Of a stretch of DNA of 64,000 nt, positions 46,396 to 58,718 are shown one piece after another. The position numbers and the translations under genes are program-made. The DNA is taken from NCBI GenBank assembly GCA_024138015.1, contig JAMXBB010000001.1, forward strand, positions 128,939,701 through 129,003,700, written 5' to 3'. The notes under the pieces are model-generated. The model did no database searches. It saw only the letters and a list, made by a program, of their open reading frames with translations, and was not told the origin of the DNA. Each line of letters starts with the position of its first letter. Position 1 is the first letter of the stretch. This stretch comes from Lumnitzera littorea (Eukaryota; Streptophyta; Magnoliopsida; Myrtales; Combretaceae).

Positions 46396-47960
46396 CTACT
46401 ACATACAAGTTTTGTATGCCAAACTTAGAGATTCAAGTTTTTAAATAACAAAGTGGATAATGGTTTGATAAAGCAATTACCAAGTTGATTATGAGATGAT
46501 ACTAAGAGCAGTGTAATAGTTCTAACTTGTAATTTCTCACATACAACATGACAATCAATCTCTATGTGTTTTTCTTCTTTGATGAAAAGCAGGATTTTTA
46601 GTAATATAAATTATAGATTGCTTATCACAAAAGATTAATGCTAGATCATGATGTTCAATTTTGAAATCTCTGAGCAAGTATAGCAGCCATTATAACTCGC
46701 ATACTGTGGAAGCTAATGCTTTATATTCATCCTCTAATGACGATTGAGATATGGTTGATTGCTTTTTAGTTTGCCAAGAGATTAAAGATTCACGAAGGAA
46801 CACAAAAAACCAGTGATTCATTTACAAGTTTCTTGACATATAACTTAATCAAAATCACTAAAGGCCTTGCATTTAACATCAAATTTTGCTAAAAAGAACA
46901 ACCCTTGTCGTAGAGATGACTTTACTTTAGATAACACAGTACTCAATGAGTAGCAGACAAGTGAGTTGTAGTGGGAAAATATAAAAACTGGATAGCTATT
47001 GAACCACAAATTAGATATCTAGACGTGTGTGTATCAAGCAAAGTAATCATCCTATCAATCTTCTATACATTGAGGGATCATCAAGCAATGAAGAACCATC
47101 ATCCTTAACTAATTTAGAAGTTGATACTATTGATGTAGAAGTAAGCTTGGAATATAGAAAACCAGTATCATGTAGTAGATCAAGACAGTATTTCTTTTGA
47201 CACTAATTTATTCCATCTGGAGTATAAGCTACTTCTAAACCTAAGAAATATTTCAAAGCACCGAGATCTTTAATTTTGAAAGTATTGTGCAAATATTCCT
47301 TGATTGCAATTATACTTTACATACAATTACTAGCAACAATAATGTCATCAATATAAACCAATCAATAAACTTTCCAAAAGATAACTTGGTATGCCATTGT
47401 TGATTAGCTTATTTCAACTCATATAAAGATTTAACTAATCAACAAACTTTAGAAGGATGTTGAGTGTGAAGACCTTCTAGCAATTGCATATACACTTCTT
47501 TTGTCAAATCTCCATGTAGAAATGCATTATTTTTATCCAATTCGTGTAGAAACCAATTTTGCGAAGCAGCAAGAGAAGGCAACAATCTAACAATAGTTAG
47601 CTTTGCAACAGGACTAAATGTATCCAAAAAATCAATTCCAAATTGTTAACTATAACCTTTTGCCACTAATTGAGTCTTATATCTCTTTATACTTTCATCT
47701 GCTTTATACTTTATTTTATATATCCATTTCCATCCAATAAGTTTCTTATTAGGTAGAAGATCAACTAAATCCCAAGTATGGTTTCTTCTAAAGTTGCAAG
47801 TTTAGCTCTCATAGCATCTTACCATTCCTTATATTTAGTAGTTTCTTTATAAGTTCTTGGTTTATGATTTTTGTCTACAATAGAAACAAATGCGCAATGT
47901 TTTGAAGTGAGTTTTGAGCATAAAAAACAGTAGAGACTTGATGAGGACTTTTATTTTTAG
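46396..47960 (-). pseudogene. copia RT and RNase H remnant
   Basis: RT begins with LVAKGYSQQ-like sequence (about 47640-47680), DTFSPVAKLTIVRLLPSLAA (about 47565-47626), FLHGDLTKEVYMQ (about 47485-47525). The catalytic box reads LVYIDDIIVASN (about 47328-47365), so the Y-x-D-D aspartates are retained. RNase H remnants lie at about 46500-46760 (e.g. KTHRD and a tail matching copia C-termini near 46410-46480). Stops and frameshifts are frequent after about 47440. The LTR at 47991 cuts it from the integrase part. Confidence 0.85.
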
Positions 47961-47990
47961 GTCTAGAATAGTCATAATTTTGAAGATAGC

Positions 47991-50895
47991 TATGAGACCC
48001 TACAAAAAACCGATAATTAACTCATAATTGATTGATTTGAAAACAGTTTGTAAAATTTAGAATAATCGCATAAATTATCCAATTAAACCCAAAATTTTCG
48101 AAGAAATTAGAAATATTACTAAAATGGATCCTGTGAGTTTATATTTAGGAAAATAAATAATTAAATATTATAATATTAAGTTATACATATATTACTCGTT
48201 ATTTATCGAAAATACGTAAAACAAGTTCTGATAATTAACGAATTACTAGAGATAAATTATATGTATACTAAAAATTATAAAATAACTTAAGTAATATTTA
48301 TAAGTATTTAGTTGTACTATATATATTTATATGTAAGTAAAAATACTTGAAATTATTTAAAATACCTAATATAAATTAAAATAATACTAAAATAATTAAT
48401 AAAAATATATGAAAAATGTAGAAAAGTCTGGATTTAAGGCATAACACACCATGGATTAAAGATGGAAAATTGACAAATAAGAATTAGCCAATTAGAAAGT
48501 GAAAAAAAAAAAAGCAAAAGAAAAAGGACACTTGGCTAATTCTTATTTGTCACATAGTTACCTAGGAAAAATATGAAGAGGTCAAAGAGAGCTCACTTAG
48601 TATTTTTAAGAAAATATACAAAATTGAGTGCATTAAAGCTAAATAAGAGTATGAGCACCAAAGCAAAACTTGAGAGTGAACAGCCACCACTATTGGATAA
48701 GGGAAGGACCACCTGACATTGCCAATGAGCACTTGGTGGTTGGAGGTGGCCGGAGATGGCGATGTCGGTGAGTAAAAAAATCTACTCAATTTTACTTAAT
48801 TTGATAAAAATAAGAATTTTTAACTGAAAATTATGGAAAAAATTATTTTGATATATTTTTGTATGTAGTTTTTAGGAAAAAATATTATTTTGTTTAAATT
48901 GGGTCTTAAAATATATTGCTTTTAAGAAATCATTAAACTTAAGCTGATTTTTGTTTTTGTTTTAAATAACCTTAATGATATAATTTTGAGTTCAAAATTT
49001 TTGTGGATACTATTTAGGGTATATATTACATTCCTATAAAGAGTTTTTCTTGAAATTAATTTTTTTAATTTTTACTTAATTTTTGGGCCTTAAAATCATA
49101 AATAAAAGGCAATTTTTAGGCTTATTTTGTGATTTAATGTTAAATTGATGAAAATTCTCATTTAAGATATATTTAATCATCTTGAAATATTAATTGTTGA
49201 TGGTAGATGGTATTGTTGCGTTAGGGATGTTAAATATGTGTATTATGTGTAAGTTATATGATGTGAAAGAATATGTGAAGGTGGGAAGCAAAATGGATGG
49301 AATGAATTAAGTTAAATTGATAATATTATAATATTAGGAATATAATATAAATTTGATTTGAAACATAAATTTAGGAATGAAAAATGTAGGGTATTCTCAT
49401 ATCAGGGTTAAATTCAAAAGTTAAATTAAGAGTATGATGTACAATACAGACCAGAATATTGATTAGGAGCTAAATAAGAAACTTGAGATACCTAAATCTA
49501 GTTAGATGAACTTCACATATTGGATTGGGAGGATTCATAGGGTTTACGCATAAACATTGTAACCCAAAGCTAAATTAGAACATAATTCAGGAACTAATTT
49601 AGAAACTAAATTGGAATTAGTGTGATTATAAGTAATATAGAACATGAACAACTGAGTAAAATTATAGGTTTAAACTAAAAATAATGATTTAAAGCTTATA
49701 AGTAATAAGGATATAAATACTAAAATAATATTTATATTATCGAAGTGAGCGACAACAATAAGACTCACATCAAACTTGAGTGAGCAAATAAAAAACTTCA
49801 GGTAAATCTTGGATCAATACATTACTGTATTTCGGAGTATTGTTTTAAAGTACTCAGAGGCTTAAGAGTATACCTGGTTGTGTTTGTTAGATACCTTGAT
49901 TGTATGCGTTAGATACCTTAATTGTGTGCATGCATGTGTGTGCGTGTTTCTGGGTTTAGTTGTGTGATTCTAGTTTAATGCTCTAAACCATAATTGTTTG
50001 TTTTACGTGAAATGATTGAATGCCTTAAACTGAATTTAATTAAATATACGAGTTACAAATCTAAATCAGTCATGCATTATAACCTATTAAGAGAAACGTT
50101 TAGGATTCCTTGACTGAATACTGACACCTTTAAAAGAGATAGTGTTGGAGCATAATGGTCTTTTCTTTATCCTTAGTCAAACTAAGTGATAAGAGAGAAA
50201 GTTAGGGTAAAGGTAAAGGTAATGGTTCGAAAGTAGTCGCGGGAGGAATGCTGTTTTTATTGCACAAGCCTAAGTTTGGTTGTAAGTTATTGAAATGTGC
50301 ACTAAACTCTTTAATCAGGATTAGAGCGAGTGTAATTTCTCTAATCTTATGATGGACCAAATAACGCCGTGTGATGGCATTTGCTCGTTGCATTGAATTT
50401 AAATAACAAGTCGATAACCTTGATTGTTTCTAATGTATAGTCTTATGTTTTCATTCTAACTTATTAAGCGGTTGATTGCTCACATCCCTATAAATATTAT
50501 TGTAGGTATTAACTTAAAAGTAGTATCATAACTACCTTGAAGCTAGCTACTGTTGAATTCTAAAGAGTGAGGATATAAAACTGATAATCAATTACATTTT
50601 TTTAATGTTATAGTTCTTATTTTTGAATCTTTTTTTATTAAATTATATATTACTTAAGTAAGGCTAGATTATTAAATTATGTAACATTACTTAGAATGTT
50701 AGATCCTAATATATGTTTTTTCAAACTTCTACATGCAAATTACATATTCAATTTGTAAATTGTTATCTTTAAAATGGGTTAGTTATAGACGTCTTATATA
50801 AATTAGGTCTAAGATAGCGGTTGTACAATCGGCTTCTATTTTAGAGTAGTTTACATAGTGAAACTATTATGACTCTACCGCTTTGGAGTATAATA
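47991..50895 (+). mobile_element. Solo LTR, long-LTR family copy B, 2.9 kb, TSD ATAGC/ATAAC
   Basis: It begins TATGAGACCC and ends GGAGTATAATA; copy C ends GGGGCGTAACA, and the differences are all transitions. It is flanked by ATAGC (47986-47990) and ATAAC (50896-50900), one transition apart. It lies within the copia element between integrase and RT. The 3' half (49790-50895) aligns with copy A. A TGTGAGACCC start is usual for Del/Tekay-type LTRs, which would make this a chromovirus LTR (inference). No gag or pol. Confidence 0.75.
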
Positions 50896-51411
50896 ATAAC
50901 TAAGTGGTCTATGAATACGTGAAGACCCTTTGATGTAAACAGGGTTATTGTTATTTAGTTGTGCTAAAGAATCATTACTAATCAGAACATGGGAATCTAT
51001 ATGCGTAGAAGAATTACTTGTTGACTCTTCATCAATTGATCATATAATTTGATCATAAGATATAGTAAATTGTCTTGAAACATTCGAAACATGATGAGCA
51101 GCATACTGATCACAAGACATACTTAGATATACAAAATCATTTTCACTATCAACAATATTATGTTTATTAACATATGGAAACACATTTTCATAAAAAAAAA
51201 TACATCTCTGGATATTAATGCCAGCGAATTCTCATTGTCATAAAGCTTATATCCTGTCACATCAAGTACAAACCCAAGAAAGATACACTTTATAGCTCTA
51301 AAGTCAATTTTGGACTTCTTCTTGTCATGAGTAGAAGCAAAACAAAGACATCCAAATACTTTAAATTGATCATATTTGGGCAAACTTTTATATAATAGCT
51401 AATATGGAGAA
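50896..51411 (-). pseudogene. copia integrase C-terminal part and linker
   Basis: Reading the minus strand from 51402: SPY then a stop then LLYKSLPKYDQFKVFGCLCF (to about 51345), CIFLGFVLDVTGYKLYD (about 51245-51290), i.e. the usual copia stretch after the integrase core. It continues as a poorly conserved linker to 50901. The frame continues on the other side of the MITE at 51823. Confidence 0.85.
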
Positions 51412-51813
51412 GAGAAAGTATAAAAAAGTTTATAACGTTTCACGTTTTTATAAATCAATTCTTAGCCTTTCATTTAATCAATTTTAGTCCACAACCTTTT
51501 CAAGTCATATCAACTAAATCATTCTATTAAATTTTGTTGAATTTTTTATTATTATGAACACGTGTCAGTATATAATTAGTCTACGTAAATATAAAAAAAT
51601 TCCCTAATATTTATCTATATAAACAAATTAGTCATTAACCTTTAATTTAATTTATTTTAGTCCTCAACGTATCCATACATAATAAAAAAAAATTAACGAA
51701 GGGATTTTTTTGTAAATTTATTAAAATGTTGAGGATTAAAATAAACTAAATAAAGTGTTAAGAACTGATTCGTATATACACGTAAATGTTAATGACTTTT
51801 TTGTATTTTTCCT
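51412..51813. mobile_element. MULE-type MITE, ~400 bp, 9-bp TSD, inserted in copia integrase
   Basis: Long imperfect terminal inverted repeats of about 90 bp: left GAGAAAGTATAAAAAAG..., right end, read in reverse, GGAAAAATACAAAAAAG.... Both continue with a 'taac-ttt-acgt' block, a 'aatcaattcttagc'-like block and a 'ttttagtcctcaac'-like block. The flanks TATGGAGAA (51403-51411) and TATAGAGAA (51814-51822) form a 9-bp target duplication with one mismatch. Removing the insert and one flank restores the copia frame (GNVS next to SPY...). Nine-base duplications and long inverted repeats are hallmarks of Mutator-like elements. No coding capacity. Confidence 0.85.
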
Positions 51814-51822
51814 TATAGAGAA

Positions 51823-52900
51823 ACATTTCCAAGAATCGTTGAAGGTATTCTATTGATTAGAAAAGTTGCATGGAAAACACACTCTCCCTAGAAATTAGCA
51901 AGTAAACCAAATTGCAACCTTAATGCCCTTGCTACTTGTAAGATATGATGATGTTTTCTCTCCACAACATTGTTTTGTTAAGGAGTTTTAATGCAAGATC
52001 TCTAATGAACAATTCCTTTAGAAGGAAAAAAATCTTGTATATTAAACTCTTGTCCATTATTTGTTCTTATACATTTTATTATCACCCTAAAATATATACA
52101 AACAAAATTAATGAAATTATTCAATAAACTTCTTACTTCAGACTTATATTTCATCAAGAAAACCCATGTTGCTCTGCTAAAATCATCTACAACTATTAAG
52201 AAATAATGTTGATTACGAAACTAGGGGTTGACATTGGTCCCCATATGTCTATATGAACCAAATCAAAACAAGCATTCGAAGTTGTAACAATTATAGGAAA
52301 AGGTAGGCGTTTTTGTTTTGGAAAGTGACATACATCGCAAAAAAAAATTTATCTAAATTTGAGTCAAGTATCACAATTTTTAGGTTAGTATTAGAAATCA
52401 TCTTCATCTTCCAAAAAGGTACATGTCCCATCTTATAATGCCAAAGATGAGATTTATTACATTGTGTTAACAAACGAACCAAATTTTCATCTGTTGATGC
52501 ATCCTTTTATTGCTTAATATAGTCCATTTTGCATTTTAGTATATCTAATCAATCTCCATTTCTAAAGATCCTAAATAAAGCGATGATCTTTTGTGAATAC
52601 TACACAATGGCAAGTATTCAAAGTCAACTTACTAACTAAAATCAAATTTAAATCAAATTGAAGAACAAAAAGAATGCCTATTAGTTGCAAATTAGGAGCT
52701 AAACATACTATTCCCACATGTGTAACCTTAACCTTTGAATTATCGGGTAACCTTACAAACATATCCTCATCTATTTCACAAGATTCAAAATGATCCATAG
52801 AGCAAGTAATATGATCGCTAGCTTCAATATCCAATATCCAACTTTTATGATTCAATCTTTCACTAAACAAACTAAAAGAAAAACGAGTGCCTTCATTCAA
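51823..52900 (-). pseudogene. copia protease, pre-integrase and integrase core remnant
   Basis: Protease: WILDIEASDHIT (about 52790-52840), so D-I-E-A-S stands where D-T-G-A-S is usual. Pre-integrase: LWHYKMGHVPFWKM (about 52405-52447). Integrase: LVHIDIWGP (first D kept, about 52240-52266), then VVDDFSRATWVF, then IRTNNGQEF where the second catalytic D is N (about 52050-52080), then VVERKHHH (E kept, about 51955-51985). A stop at about 51995 and others break it. With one catalytic Asp replaced and an altered protease motif it cannot be active. Confidence 0.85.
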
Positions 52901-53039
52901 AGTTTCTACCTAAATTGGAAACTTCATAGTTGTTATCACATTTGCTTGTTGCTATTGTTCTTGTTCACCTTTTGAACTTGATTCAACACCATTAAGAAGT
53001 TGAATCAGTTTCACATATTGTTCTTTTGTGAAAGGGAGA

Positions 53040-53380
53040 CTAATCTTGCAAAATTTTTCCATTGTTCATGTCTTTATTAACAAAAGATTCAACTTAATTG
53101 ATTCATTTTTCTTTTGAGCTTCTAAAATTTAGAGAATAACCATGCTTTTTATAACATTTATCTACTATATGTCCTGAAATTCCACAATATGAACATATTA
53201 ATTTCTTATTTCCTCTCCCTCCAAAGTTTCCAAATTTCCTTTGAATGCTTACATTATGATTCATAACCCTACTTGCAAATACATTAGACTTGATTTCATT
53301 ATGTTGTGTTGAAGAAATGAGCTACCTTTCTTGTTGCAATACCAAAGAGAATGCTTTATTAATATTTGAAAGAGGATTCA
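53040..53380 (-). pseudogene. copia gag remnant with CCHC zinc knuckle
   Basis: Minus strand, about 53135-53205: C-S-Y-C-G-I-S-G-H-I-V-D-K-C-Y-K-K-H-G-Y, a C-x2-C-x4-H-x4-C knuckle followed by the HGYP/S motif usual in copia gag. Upstream gag is cut at 53380 by the long LTR. Confidence 0.85.
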
Positions 53381-56203
53381 TGTCGAAACCGATTTTTTCT
53401 TCATTTTTATAAGTTTTCTTTAAATCGATCAATATTAAATTATATCTGTTTAATACTAATCCTCAACTAAGGCTTAAAGAAAACTAGTTTTTTAAATGTA
53501 TTTTGAAAATTATTTGAAGTCGCCACCTAACTGAAGTCGGAAAAAAGAGGGTTAGGTTAAATCGATTAGGTAAACCGATTTAACCTAGCCACTGGTCCAC
53601 TTAAAAAACTAATTTCTAAAAATGGTTTTAAAAACCAAAAGATCGAGTCTAGGGGCTACTTTTTTAAATACTTATGGATACCACTACTAATTTTTTGAAA
53701 TTAGATTTGATTTTCAAAATCCCTTTTAATCAACAGTAAATTGAACTGTATCTTACCAAGTTGAACAAACTAAGAAAAAAAAAACAAAAAACTAAGTTTT
53801 TTCAAATTTTACATCATTTGGAGGTACTTACTTGCCCGTTATTCGTGATCAAACGTGCATAGTTATTTTACGAAAATTTCAAGCAAGTTGGTTGGTTTTA
53901 ATAAAGAAAAAGGTTGGGTTTACATTTTTTACTTTGTTTGATGTTAATTAAGGAAATTTTTGAAAGGGTCCTAATTAAAGTTTTATTTTTGGAAAATTCT
54001 AAAATAGTCCTAATTTTAAAAAAGGGTTTATTTATTTTATTTTTGTTAAAAAACGATTTTCTAAGTGATAAAACAGTTTTACCTTTTTTATTTACTTTTT
54101 TTCTTTGTTTTACTATCTTTTGTTTTTGTTTATTCATTATCTTTAGTTTTAGAGAAGAAAATCAAAATAAGCTAACTTCCCTATTTTTCTTTATCTTTTT
54201 CTTTTTTCATTCTTTTTTCCTCCTTTTTTTTTTTTTTGGCTACAATAGAAAACAATCATATAAGAAAATAAATGAAAAAGAACAAAAAATATATAACATA
54301 TATAATAAAAAAAAAAAACCAAACAAACAAAGTAGTAGGGTCTCGAACCAGGGAAGAAATGTATGCAAGTCGATCAATGGGTGGATGGGTCAAACGTTCT
54401 AACTTGGTTTGGGTCTTCATGTGCGCAGCACATACATCAAGAAGGGGCTTGGGTCGCAATTTGGAACCAATAGAAACAACAGCGGAGACTCGTTTCTGGT
54501 GGATTCTGACTACAAAACGAATGGGAAACCACACTTTTATGAGTTTTATATTGGACTTTGGGGGGGTTTAAGAATGACACCATGGTGTGTCGGTGGTGGT
54601 GGTTCGAGATTTTCATGTGAGTGGCTAGCATCGGTGATGTAAGGGAGCATTTGTGCAATATCGGTGTAGATAGTGATTAGCGTGGCTTGAAGGCAACTAA
54701 TGTGGGTAGCTTGGGTCATGGATCGTAGTAGTGGTGCGTAGGTATAGGGCTGTATGTGTTTTGATTCACAAGAGAGGAGATCAAAGTGAGGTACTTTCAT
54801 GTGCATGTTAAGCCTGTTTAGGTTGATGGGTATTATTGCAAGTGGATCAGGGTATCAAGTGGCTATTAGCTACTGTAGTCGCTGTATTGGCAATTGGGTG
54901 TGACGTTACTGTGAATTACAATAAGGGTGATTGGGTTTGGGTTCATGCAGTTGAGTTTGAGTTCATTGTAGGTTCGAGCACACTACTACAAGTTACAACA
55001 ATGTTAGCATATATAGTAATGGTCGACAGGGAAGGTCGAAGTTGGGTCACTTAGGCTTGCTGCAGCAATGGAGTTGTAGCTATGATTGGGTGGATATGAG
55101 ACCAATGCAGCGGTGGTCTATGCTGTAATGTATGCTCATGGGTGTAAAGTCATGGCCGACTCACTACACTACATGAATGTACTAGAGGGTGGCATTTGCT
55201 ATGTAATGTGGAGTTCAATGGTCATGAAGAAGGTCAAGCTTGCTGTAGTTGTGTGGGTGAAAAAGAGAAAGCATGATTGTAAGTTGCATGGGGGGGTATA
55301 GCTGTAGACAATCGGAATTCGTTTGCCAACTGAGAGTAAGTATCATCAATGGAGAGTGATGAAGGTTGAGGTTAAGAGAGAAGGAGTGATGAATAATCCA
55401 AGCTTAAACCAACTTAGAAACCAACATTAATGGCAAATTGAGTACTCTAGACTTCAAGTTTTTTTCCAATTTTGAGAGGTGATTTAATCACTAAAATGGA
55501 TGAATCTAGCCTAGTTCCTGGGTCTAATATGAAGAGTGCTACGCGAGGAATGAGATTTGACCCAAAAAAATGTTTGTATGTGGAAAATACATGGAAAGTT
55601 ATGGAAAAGTAAGAACTTTAAGTGGTTTCATTCAAGAAAGTGCAAGAAAGGAATGGAAAAGGAAAGAAAATATGCTAACGTGACGCCATGTCATCCACAT
55701 GGCCTTGTGGAGAACTGTCACATATTAGATCCAACACTTGGCCTAATTAGAGTTCAACCGAGGGGGTATGTAAGATTTGAAGCCCAAACCTCATATGTGT
55801 TCTTTCCATTAAGTCATTGGCTTGTACATTATCTATATATACAATCAAATTGCATATATGGACTAGGTCAACTTAGGTTAGATTTAGTCGGCTTAGGTTA
55901 GATGTAAATCTAAGCTTAGACTCAAAATCCCCTTTTGTTATTTTTTATTGCTTGAAGCAAAGAAAAATAAAGCCAATTTGAAAATTCCTATTCTATTTCA
56001 AGAAAACTTCTCTTCTTTTGTTCTTTCTTTTTATTTTGTATTTTTTCTAAATTTTGTACTTTTGTGATTTTTTTATAAATTTTCTATTTTTTGGGATTTT
56101 TTCTAAATTTTCTAATTTTTTTTGTATTTTTTCCTAAATTAGGACCCTGTACTTTATTTTAAAAATTTTAAAATTAAAGAAAGACAAAAATAAGGTGTTT
56201 ACA
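53381..56203 (+). mobile_element. Long LTR, probably Ty3/gypsy, 2.8 kb
   Basis: It starts TGTCGAAACCG and ends AAGGTGTTTACA. The 'gtcgccacctaa' block near 53520 and the 'ggtgtttaca' end followed by 'acccatctttgtag' recur in long LTRs of plant gypsy elements (family knowledge, not a search). A TATA-like CTATATATAC lies near 55832. It is inserted in the gag of the minus copia element: the flank before is ATTCA, the bases after are ATTAC, so no clean target duplication and probably not a solo LTR; the array that follows may be internal region. Several open frames inside (54256-55300) are unrelated to known proteins. Confidence 0.6.
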
Positions 56204-57801
56204 ATTACCCATCTTTGTAGTGAGGTTTGAGTAAAACTTTGGCACGAAAACAAAATAAGACGCTATTTTTACCCTATGGATGAATTTGTCTTAAGAAGCG
56301 CTATAACTAGTTAGCTAACCTAGGTTCGATCTACTAGGGATTTGGTGAATGGTGAAAGGTGATAAAGAGAGAAGGTACTTTAAGAGCCAGCTAAGACACC
56401 AAAGAAACTAAAAGAGGGAAGCGCCCTTATGGGCTAGCAAGAACCTTAAAAGAATTTGAAAACCTGGTCGTGCCTTTATGAGCTGAATAACTTAAATGAA
56501 CAGGTGAAGTACTTCTTCAGTTAGCCAAGACCCTAAATTAAAAAAGAAGCCTGATCATGCTCATTTGAGCTTACTACCTAGGCAAAAGAGCAAAGTGCTC
56601 CTTGAGTTAGCTAAGGCCCTAAATTGAAAAAGAAGCCTAGTCATGCTTTTTTGAGCTAACTAACCTAGGCGAACAGGCAAAGTGCTCATTGAGTTAGCTA
56701 AGACCTTAAATTGAAACCTAGTCATACTCCTATGAGCTGACTAACCTAAGTGAATAGGTAAAGCGTTCCTTAAACTAGCTAAGACCTTAAAGAAACCTAG
56801 TAGTACCTCACTGAGCTGACTAACCTAGGCAAGAGTGCCTTTAGTAGACTAGCAACCCTAAATCCAAATTGATTCGAGAATAATTAGAAGTGCTCCTTTT
56901 AGCTGACTATCCTAGGTAAATGGGTGAAACACTTCTTAAGTTGGCTAAGATCCTAAATTGAACCTGATCATGCTTCATTAAGCTAACTAATCTAAATGAG
57001 AGCATCTTTGGTGAACTAGCAACTTTAAATTGGAATTGATTCGAGAAAAACCTAAAAGTGCTCCTCTAAGTTGATTATCTTAGGTGAACGGGCAAACTGC
57101 TCCTTGAGCTAGCTAAAACCTTAAATTGAACCTAGTCATGCTCCTTTGAGTTGACTAACCTAAACAAGAGCGCCTTTAGTAAACGAGCAACCTTAAATTT
57201 TGGAATCGATTTAAGAAAACTTGAAGTGCTCCTCTAAGCTAACTATCTTAGGTGAACAGCCATAAGCTGACTAAGACCCTAAATTGAACCTAGTCATGCT
57301 TTATTAAGATAACTAACCTAGACGAGAGCATCTCTAGTGGACTGGCAACCCTAAATTTTGGAATATATTCTAGAAAACCTAGAAGTGTTCCTCTAAGCTG
57401 ATTATCTTAGGTGAACAGGCAAAGCACTTCTTAAACTGGCTAAAACCATAAATTGAAACTTGGTAATGCCCTTTTGATCTAATTAATCTAAGCGAAAGCA
57501 TCTCTAGTAGACTAGCAACCTTCAATTTTAGAATCGATTTGAGAAAACTTGAAAGTACTCCTCTAAGCTAACCATCTTAAGTAAATGGGCGAAGCACTCC
57601 TTAAGCTAGCTAAGACCTTATATTAAAACTTGGTTATACTCTTCTAAGCTAACTAACCTAGGCGGGAGCATCTCTGGTAAACTAGCAACCCTAAATTGTA
57701 ATCAATTCGAGAAAAACCTAAAAGGGCTCCTTTGAGCTGACTATCCTAGGTGAACGAACGAAGTACTCCTTGAGCTAGTTAAGACTCTAAATTGAAACCT
57801 G
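56204..57801 (+). repeat. Degenerate tandem array, first part
   Basis: From about 56380 the sequence is built of diverged units of roughly 110-170 bp. Each contains an 'aagtgctccttgagttagctaa' phrase, 'gaccctaaattgaa', 'cctagtcatgctc' and 'gagctgactaacctaggcga'. Some units add 'gagcgcctttagtagactagcaacc'. Mutations and indels are frequent; no frame stays open. It lies directly after the LTR at 53381, so it is probably the non-coding internal part of that element. Confidence 0.75.
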
Positions 57802-57806
57802 ATAGT

Positions 57807-58713
57807 TGATGTGGGTTGTAATCAAGAACAGATAAGGCCAGTCGTACGGATGGGTACAGGCTTGTCGAATGCTTAAAAAGAGTGATGGGAGATATATGAA
57901 AGAACGGAAAATGAAATAAGAAGTAAGCAAACCCTCGAACGGCTCCAAAGGATATATCGCACCAATGGAACTTCTAAGGACTCACGACATAACTCGATAT
58001 GACGCATAAGTTGGTCTGGTGAGGTTACTCACCACTTAACCTTACTTAAAGGTTAAGATAAAAGTGAAATAAGAGTAAACAAACAATGTTTACAAAAGGA
58101 AAATATCCAGTATGCTAATGATAATCTGATGATATGTGGCTACATGTATAAGAGGTATTTATACTTGAGAATTTAGGGCAACCTGCCTAAAAGGAAAAAG
58201 ATAAAAAAGGGTATTGTCTAAAAGAAGTAACGTATAAAGTATACAAAGGGTAAAAATAAATGTTTACGGAAAAGCAATGATTATAGTAACATATTCTACA
58301 AGTGGTTTCGGACAGATGGCAGTAATGTGTTGGTGGTGATGTTGGAAGATGTAGACAAAGCAATACGAGCTGGTTAGGTGGTCGAGCAAGAGTGCTGAGT
58401 AAGTGAAGACTCATTCAAATAGGAGTGGCTTTATGAGGTCTCCTGGCTTCTTGGCACCAATGTTGCCAAGCAAGTGGTCGAGGAGGTTAAAGCCAAGCAG
58501 TCATGTAAAGATTGGCTATTAATAGGGAACACTTCCAATGGGTACAATATTCAAGAGATGTGCAGTTACTCGGCATAGCATAGAGAGTTGATCAGCAGAA
58601 AGGAGTAACTTGGCTTCGGCAGCAGTTGGCTGAAGCAGGAGGATTCGCCTCATAGTCCCTCTAGTCCTTGAGCATGATTGTGGGTTGAAGGCCCAATAGC
58701 CTGATTCCTATCA
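57807..58713 (-). mobile_element. Solo LTR, 907 bp, TSD ATAGT, inserted in the tandem array
   Basis: The + strand reads TGATGTGGG ... CCTATCA, flanked by ATAGT on both sides (57802-57806, 58714-58718). It interrupts the array exactly: the array phrase '-gatagtgccccactgagcta-' is complete when the insert and one ATAGT are removed. It matches 61708-62594 and 63164-63799. A TATA box, GTATAAATAC, read on the minus strand (about 58154-58163) suggests minus orientation, as does the linked integrase fragment of the other copies. Confidence 0.88.
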
Positions 58714-58718
58714 ATAGT

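Larger units (their letters stand above)
46140..53380 (-). mobile_element. Degenerate Ty1/copia retrotransposon, minus strand, with nested insertions
   Basis: From high to low coordinates: gag zinc knuckle, protease, pre-integrase, integrase, RT, RNase H, polypurine tract (CTTGAGGGGG, about 46386-46395) and 3' LTR. Three insertions split it: a solo LTR at 47991-50895, a MULE-type MITE at 51412-51813 and a long LTR starting at 53381, beyond which no further gag or 5' LTR was found. Stops and altered catalytic residues show it is inactive. Confidence 0.88.

Noticed and set aside
53898..55301. Many open frames within the long LTR
   Set aside because: Lys/Asn- or Phe-rich or without domain signature, overlapping on both strands; they lie inside non-coding LTR sequence.
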